The notes beneath the pieces are model-generated. The model saw nothing but the letters and a program-made list of their open reading frames with translations. It was not told where the DNA came from and did not search any database. DNA of 64,000 nt from Lenzites betulinus (Eukaryota > Basidiomycota > Agaricomycetes > Polyporales > Polyporaceae), in NCBI GenBank assembly GCA_022264855.1, contig JABYQU010000014.1:558001-622000 (forward strand), given 5' to 3'. Shown here in pieces: positions 1 through 11,756 of the stretch. The position numbers and the translations under genes are program-made. How positions within the stretch are numbered: position 1 is the first letter of the stretch; each line of letters begins with the position of its first letter.

Positions 1-1212
1 CTGGGCCTGTATTTGCGGACCGATTGGCATCGTGTAGAACTGCTGGCGTGCGACCTTCTTGGCACCGATATTCTTGCGGGCATCGAGCTCGTCGTACCGT
101 GGCTCCGAGCATCTCGGACACTTGTCCATCTGCGAGTACGGACCGGTAAAGGCCACACAGCTCGCGACGCACATGTCGTGCACGATGGGCACAATGCCAG
201 TGAGCATCTCGACCTTCTTCTTGACTAGGTAGAAGGAGAGAAGCTGGCGTTCGGGGTAATGGCGCTTTAGGGTCGCACAGACCTTGTTGTAATGATCCTG
301 GGATGCATTGTGGAGGTCTAGGTACAGCTCTATCGATAACATGTGGTCGGGGTTGTCGATCTCCAGAAGCTCCTCGGGCGGGTTCCTGAGGAGCTCGCAT
401 GTCTCGGCGCTGAGACCGCCTAGAGCGGATTCCAGTGTGGCACCTTTGAGCAGCCGGATGAAGTCCAGCGCTCGCTTCATATCTTCCAATGTAACCGTGA
501 CGTCCTGCAGGGCCTCTGCGCGTCCACGCGCATTCTCCTGCGCATTTTCACGCCTGCGCGCCTCTTCATCCGGGTCATCGTCCTCGTCGAGGACGTCCTC
601 CACGGTCACACGATGTGCCCGACGCGGGGGTTCCTCCGATACATGGCGCGACACAGGTGGGTCGGCGAAGGGATCCACGGGAGGAGGCCCCGGGCTCGGG
701 GAATGCTCTGAGGGCGCGCGGTCCGGGGACAGCGGGAGAAATGCACGTAGATCACCCTGTCATTACGGGGATTTCAATACATATATTTGAGATGAACATG
801 TATGGATACTTACATTGCGCTCGCCCGGACCTGGCGTGTTTTGTGGCGAGACTTCCCTAGTCCGAGCGCGCTTGGGTGTATGCGCGTCTCCATCACTTCC
901 TTCCGGCGTGTCGGCACGGTCTGTCCCAGTGCGCTTCCTGCGTAGTCCATTAACGACTGATTGCGTGAGCTCCGAGACTGCTGCGACGGTCCGATGACGG
1001 AAGTAGGTCGTTTTGGAGACATTCTGAGGGCGTCCGAGACAGAACTTCTGGCAGGTGCATATATACTTCTTATGTACGCGCAATGGTTTCATGCGCTCAT
1101 TTGGGGGATCTGGAGGGTCCTGGAGGTCCTGTAGAGACATCGGAGGAGGCATGCAGGGCACAGGACATGGGAGGAAGAGATTGGATTGGAGGGGGCGGGA
1201 GATACAGCACAT
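1..1212 (-). CDS. Tnp2-type (Plavaka/CMC-like) transposase, N-terminal part, runs off window
   Basis: The minus-strand reading begins with a Cys-rich segment (CTCQKFCLGRPQNVSKTTYFRH), then an acidic low-complexity stretch, then a region ending in CVAFTGPYSQMDKCPRCSEPRYDE and FYTMPIGPQ. This order is characteristic of the large Tnp2 transposases that are abundant in Agaricomycetes. Two exons are visible: 1212-814 and 756-1, joined in phase across a 57-bp intron (813-757) with GTAAGT donor, TAATGAC branch-like site and CAG acceptor. The downstream exon is open to the window edge, so the visible part is intact. The first ATG is at 1212. The ATG at 1092, just before the Cys-rich motif, fits the usual start of the family better. 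The catalytic domain lies outside the window. No terminal inverted repeat was recognised near the 5' side. Confidence 0.8.
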
Positions 1213-1510
1213 ATTGAGTACCTAATGGACGCGAAACGGCTCTGCGAGACACTCGCGCGCGCGCACGTTCTCGTGAACAGGGCTTGTGCTGTGGATATGG
1301 AGTATTATGCTGACTTATGCCTGTAACGGGTGTGCGCAAGCGTGTGTCGCGACACAAGGGCGCGTGCGTTGGTCGCAACGTCGAAGCAGGAGGAAGAGCT
1401 GTCAAGTACATTAGCGCCCTGCACGATGTCACTCTATTGCGCCCGAGGGTCTTCGGGCCGGCAGATGCCACGAGAGGGAGCCCTAAGCGCCCATAGCTGT
1501 TTCTCACCAG

Positions 1511-2485
1511 GTGTTAACAATCGTATCACTCCGTAAAACGTGCAAGGTGCTATACGACGAAACCCACGGTGTTCTTCTCTCGGACCGTCGCAAGCTCTTG
1601 CTCCATTACGTAGCCATCCCCGACAAATTGTGGAACCTACTATCCTGCACGCGAGCGGTGGTGGGTGGTTTTGCGGCTTTGAGTTTCTTCCTTCGCGATC
1701 CTTCCGCGCGACCAGACGACCTTCAAATTTTCGTCCCCACCATGTTCGCAGACGAATTGGAAGCATTGCTCGTCAAAGATGAAGCCCTACAGATCAAACT
1801 CATCTCTGTACGCGACCATCGAACCAATCCTCACACCATGCCTCCCCGTGTCAGACGGATCACTACGTACTCCACACTTTCCCGCCGTTCTATATCCATC
1901 CACGCATCCGCTTCCGATTCACCACTGGAACCGATCGCGAGGTCGACTACGAGCGCGTTGATCAACTGGGTCTCACCACACGCTTTCGTCTGCGCATACC
2001 CAACTCTCACCATCCGACGTCTATCTCTCGGTCGTACAATCGGCGACTCCTCTCCTCAACTTCACGTCGACTTCGCCCATCTCATAAAGCTAAACTTCAA
2101 TATTTCATCCGACCCTTTCGGTTGGTCGGAATACGCCAATATCGTGCCGCCACCCTCTCAACCATGGCATCATGCCTGTCTTCGTGCATACCATCTCTGT
2201 CCCGATCAATCAAGATACTTCGGCGATGGAGGCTCCTTCCAAACCGTTTTCGACCTCCTCCGTTTCAACGAACAGGTTATGCGACGAGAACGACAACTTC
2301 CTTTCGGTATTACTGTTGCTTGGCGGTTGGATTGCTCTACGCGGACTTGTACAGAATTATGCCTTTTCTATGATCCCCTTTTACCGAACTATACTTTCAC
2401 TACGCCGATAACGCTGGTACCGTCTGGTACCACTTTACAAACTACGTACGATTTTCCCATGCCTCTGTTTAATGTACCCGAATAA
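1511..2485 (+). CDS. F-box-associated Agaricomycete family protein, 5' exon missing
   Basis: The open frame of about 325 codons starts directly after a good acceptor (TTTCTCACCAG, ending at 1510) with a GTG codon and no nearby ATG, so 1511 is an exon boundary and not a start. The first residues (LRKTCKVLYDETHGVLL) match the helix that follows the F-box core in many fungal F-box proteins. They are followed by a FFLRDPSARPDDLQIFVP-like segment typical of a lineage-expanded Agaricomycete family. I could not find an upstream exon carrying the F-box core between here and the divergent transposase gene, so the gene may be 5' truncated. It could act as a substrate adaptor for SCF ubiquitin ligase, but that role is inferred from family resemblance only. 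Confidence 0.5.
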   Translation: MLTIVSLRKTCKVLYDETHGVLLSDRRKLLLHYVAIPDKLWNLLSCTRAVVGGFAALSFFLRDPSARPDDLQIFVPTMFADELEALLVKDEALQIKLISVRDHRTNPHTMPPRVRRITTYSTLSRRSISIHASASDSPLEPIARSTTSALINWVSPHAFVCAYPTLTIRRLSLGRTIGDSSPQLHVDFAHLIKLNFNISSDPFGWSEYANIVPPPSQPWHHACLRAYHLCPDQSRYFGDGGSFQTVFDLLRFNEQVMRRERQLPFGITVAWRLDCSTRTCTELCLFYDPLLPNYTFTTPITLVPSGTTLQTTYDFPMPLFNVPE

Positions 2486-2769
2486 ATGGTGTAGGTAGCG
2501 GGCATTGCCGCTGGTCGGCGCTACACGAGTTATTTGCAAGTAGGTGTGTGTGTCATGCGAGCCGGCGCGGGGGTTGGGGACGTGTGCCTGGTCGCAGCAC
2601 GTGGGCGCGACGGGGATTGCCGCGCAGGGTATTTGTGGGCAGGGCAAGTTGGAATTGCTCTGCTCAGGTCTTGGCTCTTCCGCCATCTCACTCCTCCTCC
2701 TGGTCCTGCCGCTCCTTTGGCCTCCCACAATCCATCTGGAACCGTCTCTCGTTTTGTATAACTCACAAA

Positions 2770-2779
2770 ATCTATATAT
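2770..2779 (+). promoter_or_regulatory. TATA-like box upstream of the coiled-coil gene
   Basis: TCTATATATC lies about 105 bp upstream of the ATG at 2881. An ATG at 2790 followed by a possible phase-0 intron (2820-2880) could add ten residues, but it sits too close to this box, so 2881 is preferred as the start. Confidence 0.4.
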
Positions 2780-2880
2780 CATTGACATCATGGACCAGGA
2801 CGGCGCCGAACAGATGAGGGTCAGTTTACGCGATTTTGCACGCTTTCGTCCCTCATCTTACCGAGCCTCCCCCTCGGCAG

Positions 2881-5800
2881 ATGAGCTCGTTCAGCTTTGG
2901 AAAGCCTTCTTTACCTCTGGACGCCTCCATGTCCTCCAAGCCCACCCGCCACTCGCGCTCCCATTCCCGCAACAGCTCCGTGTCTATCTCCATGTCGTTC
3001 CCTCCGCCCCTTCCTTCACTCGCCTCTCTACCATCTGCCAGCGACTCTCCTCCCCACTCACCGACGCGGTCGTCGCTTGGCGGTGCTAAGCGCAACTCGC
3101 ACCATCGTCGACGCTCCTCGGTCTCCACCCGCCGCGAATCTGCTGATATGATGGGCGTCTCCCTCCCGTCCCTACCCCAATCAAGCTCAGAGGACAACAT
3201 CAACCTCGGGGACAAGGACTCCGTTCGCCGCCGTGCCCTGTGGGCATTGGAGGGGAAGCCGGACACCGGACACTTTTCCGTGGAGATACCTGAGCTGGAT
3301 ATGCCCGAGATGCCCAAACGAAGCCTGGATTTTCGTGCGTGCACTCACCCTGCGTCACTGATGTCCTCACTGAACCATGTTCTGCAGCTTCCAAGCCTTC
3401 GTTCCCGCCTGGTGTGGGAGCTGGATTTGGCGGCGGACTGAACGCGCTCTTGGGAAGCAGGCGCGACTCCAAGTTTATTGTTTCTTCGCCATCGAGCGAG
3501 CTCCTCGGAACCCTCATCGAGGAGGAGGAGGAGGAGCGGGACGAATACGCGCAGGCCAGTCCCGTGCAGGAATCTCCCACTGCATCGCAGGTCGCGGTCA
3601 TGGTCACGTCCCCTTCTCCTGCGCCGGCCCGCCATCGCCCCGCGAACCTCAACCTTCGGCCGTTGTCGCTCGCTTTGAGCAATTCAGTGCAAGCATCGAA
3701 TGGAGAGCTTCCTACGCCGTCGCCTACGCCGAGCCCTCGTCCCGCCCTCAAGTCGCTGACCTTGCCCTCATCGCAGAGCCTGTCGGGCCTCAGCAGCAAC
3801 GCCGCATCAAACAGGCGGCAGTCGCTAATCATGCCGTCACCAGACCCGACGTCGAACAGCTTTGGACGCAGGCCTTCGCTGAACCTCTCCATGGACAGCA
3901 CCGTCGCCGCCCCCCAACCAAGCCGCCGGAGCAGCATCTCGTACGTTTCTTCGAACGAAGTCCAGGCTGTGTCCATGTTCGGCCTGCCAACTCCGGAGAT
4001 GACTCCCACGTCCAGCACGATCGACCGTCGCAGATCCACGTCCACGTCCAGCACGAGCAGTTTCGACATGGACCACCTGCGTGGACGGCCGCTCTCTACG
4101 TCCGAGCAGCATTTTTTGTTCCAGGCACACCAGACACTCGTCCAGCGCATCACGGACCTCGAACGCGCGCTTAAGCGCACCGTTCCGCGGTCGCGTCCGG
4201 TCTCGTGTGCCTCGGACTCGTCGTCATCGACCGCCTTGGAGCCCTCCGACGAGATGCTGCAGCTCATAGCAGACCTGAAGTCTGAGCGGGACGAGCTCAA
4301 GAAAGACGTTGATGGCTGGCGGAGTCGCGTGGCCGACATGGAGCACCAGATCGACCTTCACGCCAAGCGACTCGATGTGGAACGCCGGGACGCTTGGGTC
4401 GCCAGACAGCGGCTCGGTTTGCTCGAGGTCGAGAAATCGGCCCTCGAGAAGACTGTTTCGGAGAAAACGACGCAGGCGGTGGAGACACAAACGAAGTTGG
4501 ACGCCGCGCAGCATGACCTCAAGAAGTCCCAGGACGATGTCGCTCGCTTGACTGCTGAAGTCGAGCGAATGCGTGGCGTGGAAGCAGAGTGCAGCCGCCT
4601 TCGTGCCGAGCTCCTTCAAGAGAGGAAGAAGCGCGAGGAGGTGGAGCGTGAGCTCGAGCACGCTGGCCTCCTGGACACTCCCCGCCCCTTCGGCACTGCG
4701 GTGCAGAACATCCCCAGCGCCGTGTCGCGCACGATGATGTATGCCAAGAGCCGTGGCCTCGGCTTCCGCTCGATCGACTCCGAGAGCTCGTTCACGGACG
4801 TGGACGAAGACGAGAACCGCGGCCCGGAGCTCAAGGTCGTGGAAGAGGTCGACGAGGCCGACGACTGCGAAAGCCTGTACGATGATGATGACGATAACGA
4901 ATTGGCACGGTACGAGGAGGAGGACGAGAACGATGAATACGCATTCCCGACGTCGTCGTCCTACGACTCCGTTACGGATTACCCTCGCAGCACCACGCCC
5001 CGACTCTCTGGGGGCTCTGTCGACTCTGCGCCGGCCTTGGTCATCAGCCGGTCGCCCTCCGCGTCTCCGTCCCCTCTACCGTCGCCCGCAGAGCCGACTC
5101 ACGCCCGCCACGCTACCCTGGTCAAGGCATGGTCGTTTCCTGCCCCCGGTTCCGGCGTGGCTGTGGTTCAGCGCCAGCCTGAGGAGATGGATCGCTTCTT
5201 TGCGTGTTTGGAGGATGTTGACAACTCTCCTCCGTTGGACTCGAAGTTGCGCTCGGTCGAGAGCGGGAAGAACCTGTTTTCACAGGCTCTGGCTGACTTC
5301 GAGGACGACCTCCCGCCCTTTGTGATCCCCTCCGACGTAGGGGAGATTGTGATGTCTCCTGAGGTTGAGCCGCCTCAGCATGCTCTTGATGTGGTCGTTG
5401 AAGAGGAGGAGGACGAAGAGGAAGAGGAAGAGGGTGATGATGATGACCAGGATGACAGCCACGATATCACTGTCGACGACGAGTTCATTGGGGAGGAGGA
5501 TGAGGGCGGTATCAAGTTCACGTTTGGCCCGCCACCATCCGAGTACTGCGCGGACGCGGACACGAGCACCCCCGACCTCACGATGGCTTCTACGCCCGAG
5601 TCGACGAACAAGTCCGGCCACTTCTTCGAGCCCCTTGACGAAGATGAGGCAGATTCTAGCTTCACGTTCCCCCAGCTCAAGTACCAGCGTGCTAGTCCCC
5701 TCCCGTCGGCTATCCCTCGCCTGAGGTCGCCCTCGCCGTCCCCTTCGAAGCCGCCGGTCACTGTGGCTTCGACTTCTACCCCTGTCAAGGCATCCTCTCC

Positions 5801-6630
5801 GCTTCCACTACCCCTACTTAGCTCTTCGCCCATCGGATTCTCGACCCCTCCTCCGAAGAGGGCGTCTACCATACCCACGTTCATCCCTCAGCCTCGCCAC
5901 GCCGTTCCTCAGACACCGTCTCCTCCCTCCGTGGGCAAGGTTGCATCGTTCATTCCGCAGCCGAAGCGTTCCTCCGCGTCTCCGAGGCCCAGCGCGATCC
6001 CCGTCATGACCCCTCCCACTTCCGGTAGGTATCCACTCAGCGCTCCATTCGCTGCGGGTATGTGTGTCTGATTCCACATCGTGCGGGCTGCTGTTCACAG
6101 CGGACGCCGTTTCTAGGTCCGATGCCCCCGTCACGTCCCGCGCCCCTGCCCCGGCTCCAGCTATGAGGGCACCGCCTCTACCTTCCCGCCGCGCCTTCGT
6201 TCCCTCCCCCGACTCACCCCAGGCCGCTGATTCTCAAGTTTCTCCCACCCCCGCCTCGCCGTCGCTCATTTCTCCTACGCTCGCCCGTCTATCGTTTCAG
6301 GCGCTCACGAACTTCATACCCGTTCCGTCGATGCTGTGGTCCCCGCGCTCGCGCGGCGGATGCTTTGACGTCAGCACGAGCGACTCGAGCATGTCCAGCT
6401 CGGAGTCGTCCAGCCACGTCCGCACCGACTCTTCGTTCGTGAATGCCACTACGACTGCTGTGGCGAGGCCCGCGGTGGTAGCGCGAGAGCGCACATTTGT
6501 TCCCAAGGCGAAACAGCTCGAGAAGCTCCGGTTGCGGCTCGAGGGCGAGCGGAGGCAGGGCGGCCAGGCCGTTGTCAACGGCCTCGGCATCGAAGTGAAG
6601 AATACGCAGTCCGGGGTCTTGAATATCTAA
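2881..6630 (+). CDS. Large Ser/Pro-rich coiled-coil protein, conserved in Agaricomycetes, function unknown
   Basis: Three exons (2881-3334, 3388-6024, 6101-6630) join in phase to give 1206 residues; the introns have GTGCGT/CAG and GTAGGT/CAG borders. The N-terminus contains a SRSHSRNSS Ser/Arg patch, RRRSSVSTRRESAEMMG-like basic-Ser motifs (here RRRSSVSTRRESADMMG) and a conserved block around NLGDKDSVRRRALWALEGKP. I recognise this from uncharacterised Agaricomycete proteins. A heptad-rich coiled coil covers roughly residues 393-579, an acidic Glu/Asp run lies near residue 823, and Pro/Ser-rich disorder fills the rest. The C-terminus has a second basic helix (KQLEKLRLRLEGERRQ). Many Ser-Pro sites suggest heavy phosphorylation. 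The layout resembles cytoskeletal or polarity scaffolds, but no catalytic domain is visible and no function is claimed. Confidence 0.85.
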
Positions 6631-7646
6631 CTTATTGGGTGCGTTCGGGCGGTCCTTGCTCGCATGGGTATTGATGTAGAGTACTGACGCTGTCTGTTTG
6701 GATTGCGGCAGCGTTATCCCAGCATTGTCACGTACATGCCGCTCACGTCGATCCCCATCTCACGGACTTGTCGCTATGTCTGCTGTGTCTCATATACCGT
6801 CCGTATCCATATCATGCCCCTCCCCCCACTTTCCATGGACTGAACGCTCCATGTTTCCTCCCCCCTCCCCTGTGCCTATTCCCTCCCCCGTTCGCACACG
6901 GACCGTCCTTTGTATTTTCCTCATCCTGTCCATCCCTCCTCCCTCCTTGCGTTCAGTTCATCCTCTGTTCCCATCCCTATGACGCCCGGAGAGCCTGCGG
7001 CTCTCCCTCCCCTCCGATGTGCCCCGGACGCTCGTCTCTCCCAGCCTAGCCCAGCCCCCCTCGCGGCGGCCCGAGGCGAAGGCATGAGGGCAGCAGCCGA
7101 CGCGCGCCGCACGGGCTGCGGCGGGGCCGTGTACAACTACCCTCTTTATTGCGCGTCTCGCCGTCTCCGTCTCCGCCTTCGATGTTCGATATACCGATAC
7201 AGGCCGCGCCCGCGCACGGTCGGTGAAGTAGCCTTGCCGCGGTTCGCCCGCGCGCCCCCTTGGATCTCGCTTGTGGGGTGCCATCGGTGCAAGTGCGCCG
7301 CGTCGGTCCTGGCGTCGGTGCGGGATGCGCACGCTTTATGCTTTTCGTATGATTCTTACATGGTTCTTACATATGGTAACGTTTTCTCACTCCGGCTTGG
7401 ATGTGGATTGCGTACGTGTGCGCAGCGCGCTGAGGGATCGTCCGGCTGAGTGAGATTCTTGGGTTGAGCTCGCGCTGCCCGTATCAGAAGTGTCCGTTGG
7501 TCTGGCTTCAGAGAGCAACTCGATGCAATGAGTCCCCGATGTACCAGACGGGGTCTGAGGAACTGAGATCATGTCCGAAAACTGGGTATACGTATATATG
7601 GTAGCTGCAACTGCAAAGGAGCCTCGTACTAGTTAACTACGCCTGG
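6631..7646 (+). other. Intergenic, no gene supported
   Basis: A pyrimidine-rich 3' flank (about 6780-6980) is followed by GC-rich sequence. Open frames on both strands are low complexity and lack recognisable starts, splice-consistent continuations or motifs. Confidence 0.5.
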
Positions 7647-9390
7647 TCACCGGGATGGGAAGCTCATTGCGTCGTTGATGTCGACGTCGTACGTTCGAGG
7701 GACGTTCCGGACGACGGGGACATCGAGGTGTCGAGGCCGGAGGGGTTCTGTTCTGAACAGTGAGGATAAGCTCAAGATACTCGCGCAAGGGAGAGGCACG
7801 GAGACGAACTATGGCGTACACTCATCAGCGCACTCTAGCCGACGCCAACGGTGGTTCCCCCCGTATCCGTTGTAGTAGGGCCTTGCGCGCTGGGCGAGTT
7901 TCTCGGCCTTGCAGATGCGGCGGTCGCGGCGGAAGAGCAGGATCACGATGATCATTGAGACGAACGCCGCGGCGCTGAGCCCGGCAGAGGTGCGGATGAA
8001 CGCAGATTTGGACATAAAAAACCAACGCTGAGGGGAGTCGGTGGTCGTGGCCGTGGGCATCGCGCCTGTTGTTGTGACTGTCTCGGATGTGTGGCTCTGG
8101 GACGGTAGAGGGGTGCCACCGAACGAGGAATCCGAGGGATCCGATGCGGACGTGGAGACCCGAAAAGCAGTGATCGCCGAGCCGGGCACGGAGGGGGAAA
8201 CCGCACCAGACAGCCTAGAAATTTCATCGGTGGTGGTTGTGGAAGGAAAGGTAGCTGCGATGCTGGAAGCTCCTGTGGATGACGTCTGGTCGGCTAATAT
8301 CGGAGTAACATCATGGGGGGCCGGCACAGTGTTAGCGGCGATGGGAAACGAGAGTGGAGAAGAGAGCGTAGTCGAGCGTAGCGGCGCATCCTGGGGTGAA
8401 GATGAGGAGGTGGTCGGGGCTGGAGTCGGCCGCAAAGATGGGGGCGATAGGTCCGTTGACGACGGCTTCGGCACTGGTACGACCGTGCCTCCCGCTGTTG
8501 TCATATCCGGGAGATCTGCCATACACTTCCTTAGTACAACTTCCGCGAGTCAGCCTTGAGTGTAAGCCTACGTTCTGCAGCGACTGCTAAGGCGTTCGCC
8601 AGGTCGACCCTTCCATCGCTCTGTCGACGCGTGATGAAACAAGCATGGCGGAACGAAACAACAAAAAAGCTTACCCCGAGAGGTAGATATGCCCACGCGG
8701 GGATAGAGGTAGAGCTGGGGTCCCACCACTGCGAGTACCTATTGTCGCATAATTCAGGGTCACCGTGATCTATGTCAGATATACAGAGATATTTACGATT
8801 GAATGCTTGGGTCTCCACACTCCAGGATGTTAGAATACGCGGCCCAGCTGTGCACGCACGATCAGCAACGGCTGGAAACTCCGAGAAACACACAGCTATG
8901 AACAGCTTACGAATCAGTGACCACCCCGCTGTTTCCGCATTGGCTACACACGTAGGCCAGGGAGTAGAACACCGTGCTACACAGACACGGGTTTTCTACA
9001 AAATGCGCAACGCTAGGCAGATTGTTGAGGTCAACGCTGGCTGTGGATTGGGAGTGGGTTACGTCATTTTAAGTTGATCATTCAGAAAGTGTCAGGAAGC
9101 AGAACAGACCGTAGCATACAGGAATAAAGAGCTTTTCAGTGATTGTGCACGGGTCCTGGGATTTCTGGTTGAACAACTTCAGGTGCCCATGAGCAAGCTT
9201 CGACAAAACATTAGGAGATATAGCCACGCACCGGGGCATACTGTGCGTTTGAGGACGAACACGATGGCCAAGCCGTCATGGCGGATGCACTCTAAACCAC
9301 ATACACAAATAAGAGTCAAAAAATCGATGGGGAAACAACGATAGCTACCTCGGTGGCGTGGTCGTACGGGCGGAGGGATCATCGCAGCAG
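7647..9390 (-). CDS. Cys-rich single-pass membrane protein, family member a
   Basis: Reading the minus strand, small exons encode a Cys-rich ectodomain: WPSCSSSNAQYAP near 9235-9275, a DPCTITEKL..C segment near 9120-9175, NPCLCSTVFYSLAYVCSQC near 8930-9000, a short exon WAAYSNILECGDPSIQS, then SSTSIPAWAYLPLG near 8690-8735 and SDGRVDLANALAVAAE. A long exon (about 7816-8530) holds a Ser/Thr/Pro stalk, a membrane helix (AGLSAAAFVSMIIVILLF) and a basic stop-transfer patch (RRDRRICKAEKLAQR). The last exon gives PLRPRHLDVPVVRNVPRTYD and ends at 7647. Its donor appears moved to GTGTAC compared with member b, because the b-type reading meets TAG. The N-terminal signal sequence is unresolved: the frame ahead of WPSC contains stops, so a further exon or decay is possible. 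Topology is inferred: ectodomain outside, tail in the cytosol. Confidence 0.6.
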
Positions 9391-9879
9391 CACCGGATGT
9401 TAAAGGGATACAAGTAACTAGATCCGTGCGAGAATCGGAGTCCGAAGCCTTCCTGACAACTAGATGAACAGTGAACAATCTGTAAGTGTGACAGTTAGAT
9501 GTTATAGAGTGCAAAAGAAAGGGAGAACACGAAGATTCAGCCCTGTGATATGCTCGGATCCTTGATCACTCAATGTAGGTCGGAGTCTATACTGGATAGT
9601 ACGATCACATCTTGTTGTCCGTTCATCAACACCGGGAGGAAGAGGTCGGAACTGACTACCATGCGGCGACTCAGATGGTGAGCAAGGGAGTAAGCCCTTG
9701 ATGCCCCAGATTTCAACGTTTCAGTCGAGGCAACACATGTAGCGGCCACCCCGGCGTCGCATCGGTGACTTCTATCCATCTATCGAACTATCGCAAGAAG
9801 CTAGGATATCAGTTACTTCGTCGTAAAATTGGGAGAGATACACAATCACCTCGGCAACGTAAGTGTAGACACGACAGCC

Positions 9880-10110
9880 ATGATGCTAGTACAGCGAGCC
9901 TCGGTACTGTCTAGCAATGCCTGAGGCACTACCGCTTGCTGAGCGAATACCCATTGTCTGGATTGTCCCTGTTTGTGCGAGGTGTAAGAATCTCTAGTAC
10001 GCCCCAGAGAGGCGGTGTCAGCGAAAAAAGAAGGATCGCGATGATTGTGGAAACGAGCGCGGGTATCGAATGATAGTTACAGTAGCGAAGGCGCTGCGCA
10101 CTGCAGGAGA
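9880..10110 (-). pseudogene. Decayed membrane-module remnant of the same family
   Basis: The minus strand reads a hydrophobic ALVSTIIAILLFS segment that aligns with the AFVSMIIVILLFR membrane helix of member a, at roughly 70 percent of bases over 40 nt. It is followed by a short tail resembling the DxxxAMSFPxR end (DNPDNGYSLSKR). No ectodomain or stalk is present. It lies just downstream of member b and looks like the leftover of a tandem copy. Confidence 0.4.
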
Positions 10111-10161
10111 TCCTAATGCCACAACAGGCTTGTATATGCACAGACGAACGTTGCGAGAGGG

Positions 10162-11756
10162 TCACCGGTATGGAAAACTCATCGCATTGTCGATGTCGTA
10201 AGTTCGCGGGACGTTCCGGACAACGGGGACATCAACGTGTCGCGGCCGGAGGGGTTCTGCACAGCAAGAATAAGCCCAAGATACCCGCGCAAGGGAGAGG
10301 CACGTACCCAGGACGTCCAGCCGAGAGACGAACTCTGGCGTACACTCATCAGCGCACTGTGACTCTAGCCGACGCCACTGGCGGTCGCCCGAGCCTGGAC
10401 TGTACGGCCTCGTTCGCTGGGCGAGTTTCTCGGCCTTGCAGATGCGGCGGTCGCGGCGGAAGAGGAAGATCACGATGATAGTCATGACGAACGCGGCCGC
10501 GCTGAGCCCCGCGGAGGTGCGGATGAACGCGGCTCGGGACATGAAAAACCAGGTATTCGGCGATCCTGTGCTCTCCGTTGCAGTGGTCGTCCCCTCAGGT
10601 TGGAAGGAGAGTGTTGGGGGCGAGTCGGTCAGATGCAGGTTCAGAGTGCTATCCGTTGTAAGGCCGAAGGAAGATGCATCGGGACCCTTGGATATTGCGG
10701 GGCCGGCTGCTCCGGTACTGGTGGCGATCCAAGCTGAGGCGGGCATCGTCGGTGTCGTAATGGCCGGTGTTGGAGAGTCTGTAGGTCTTTTGGGTGTGCG
10801 AGAATTTGTTACTGGACTTTTCGTCGTAGAAGGTGCAGTCAAGGTGGCATCCGAAGCGGATGGAGTCCCTGGCGGTGTTTGTCCCGGAGTTGTGGTTGTC
10901 GGAAAGTTTTGGACGGATGGGGGTGGCACAAATCCATAGCTTCCTTGAGTCGTAGCATCTGGCAGGTCTTATGGGTTGCGCATCAGCTGGCATGATCCTC
11001 GTACACAGTGTTCGACGTGTAGATATCTCACTTTGGCCTGCCCTGCTTTGTGCCGCGTTGAGGTCTACCTCCCCGCGCGCCTGTTACACGGATGAGCACA
11101 AAGCGATGGCGACGATGGCAAATAACTCACACTATCCAATGGTAGATATGCCCATGCGGGAATGGCAGTGTCCGGAGGAATGAGTGCTCGGTACCTTTAA
11201 ACATAGTTACAACGTGAGACTGTGGATACTCCTGGGTTGAACACTCACTCGTAAAATACAGGGCTCGAACATTTAAAGTAGGCGTTAAAGGTGAACGATC
11301 TGTGAAAGCAGTGTTGTTAACGTGGGCTACGGCTTGCCTACTAGTGAGACGGCCCAGACTCACGATACTTCGAGAGACTCCGTATTCGAACATATACCGC
11401 ACACATAAGCTAGCGAGTACATCACGCTGTTGCAAACACAAGGGTTGTTGGCAAGCTGCAGAATGTTTGCGGGCGTCAGCTGTCCTACAATGCAGAAGAC
11501 ATAAGTTAAGAAGCCCGCTTGATGAAGACGCTAAACCAACCGCCCGCGACGCATGCTCCTGCGAGGTCCCAGGCAATTGTGCATGGATCCTGGTTTCTGT
11601 GATTGAATAGCTGCAGATGATAGTCAGAGGAGGAAGGGACAGGCTGGCACATGAACTGACCGGGGCGAACTGGGTATTTGATGAGCGACATGCGGGCTGC
11701 GGTATGGTTGCGTTTTGGTCTGCTATAGTTATTATCGGCAGTACAGGATGCGACAT
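10162..11756 (-). CDS. Cys-rich single-pass membrane protein, family member b (chimeric modules)
   Basis: The ectodomain exons read QPACRSSNTQFAP, NQDPCTIAWDLAGACVAG, NNPCVCNSVMYSLAYVCGIC, SFTFNAYFKCSSPVFY, TAIPAWAYLPLDS and a VDLNAAQ exon. They are nearly identical to member d at the DNA level. The stalk starts DATTQGSYGF as in d. In contrast the membrane helix (AGLSAAAFVMTIIVIFLF), the RRDRRICKAEKLAQR patch and the last exon (EPLRPRHVDVPVVRNVPRTY, ending 10162) match member a and not d. The last intron uses GTACGT and a GCAG acceptor. The ATG at 11756 opens the first visible exon, but no convincing signal peptide follows, so an upstream exon is likely. This copy reads as a recombinant between the two subtypes. 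Confidence 0.6.

Noticed and set aside
1240..1510. Upstream exon with an F-box for the gene at 1511
   Set aside because: No LPxExxxxIL-like F-box core was found in any frame of the interval, so no exon is annotated.
8041..8559. 172-codon plus-strand frame
   Set aside because: Antisense shadow of the Ser/Thr/Pro stalk exon of membrane member a, which has coherent splicing and family conservation. Similar plus-strand frames at 10436 and 18827 were dropped for the same reason.
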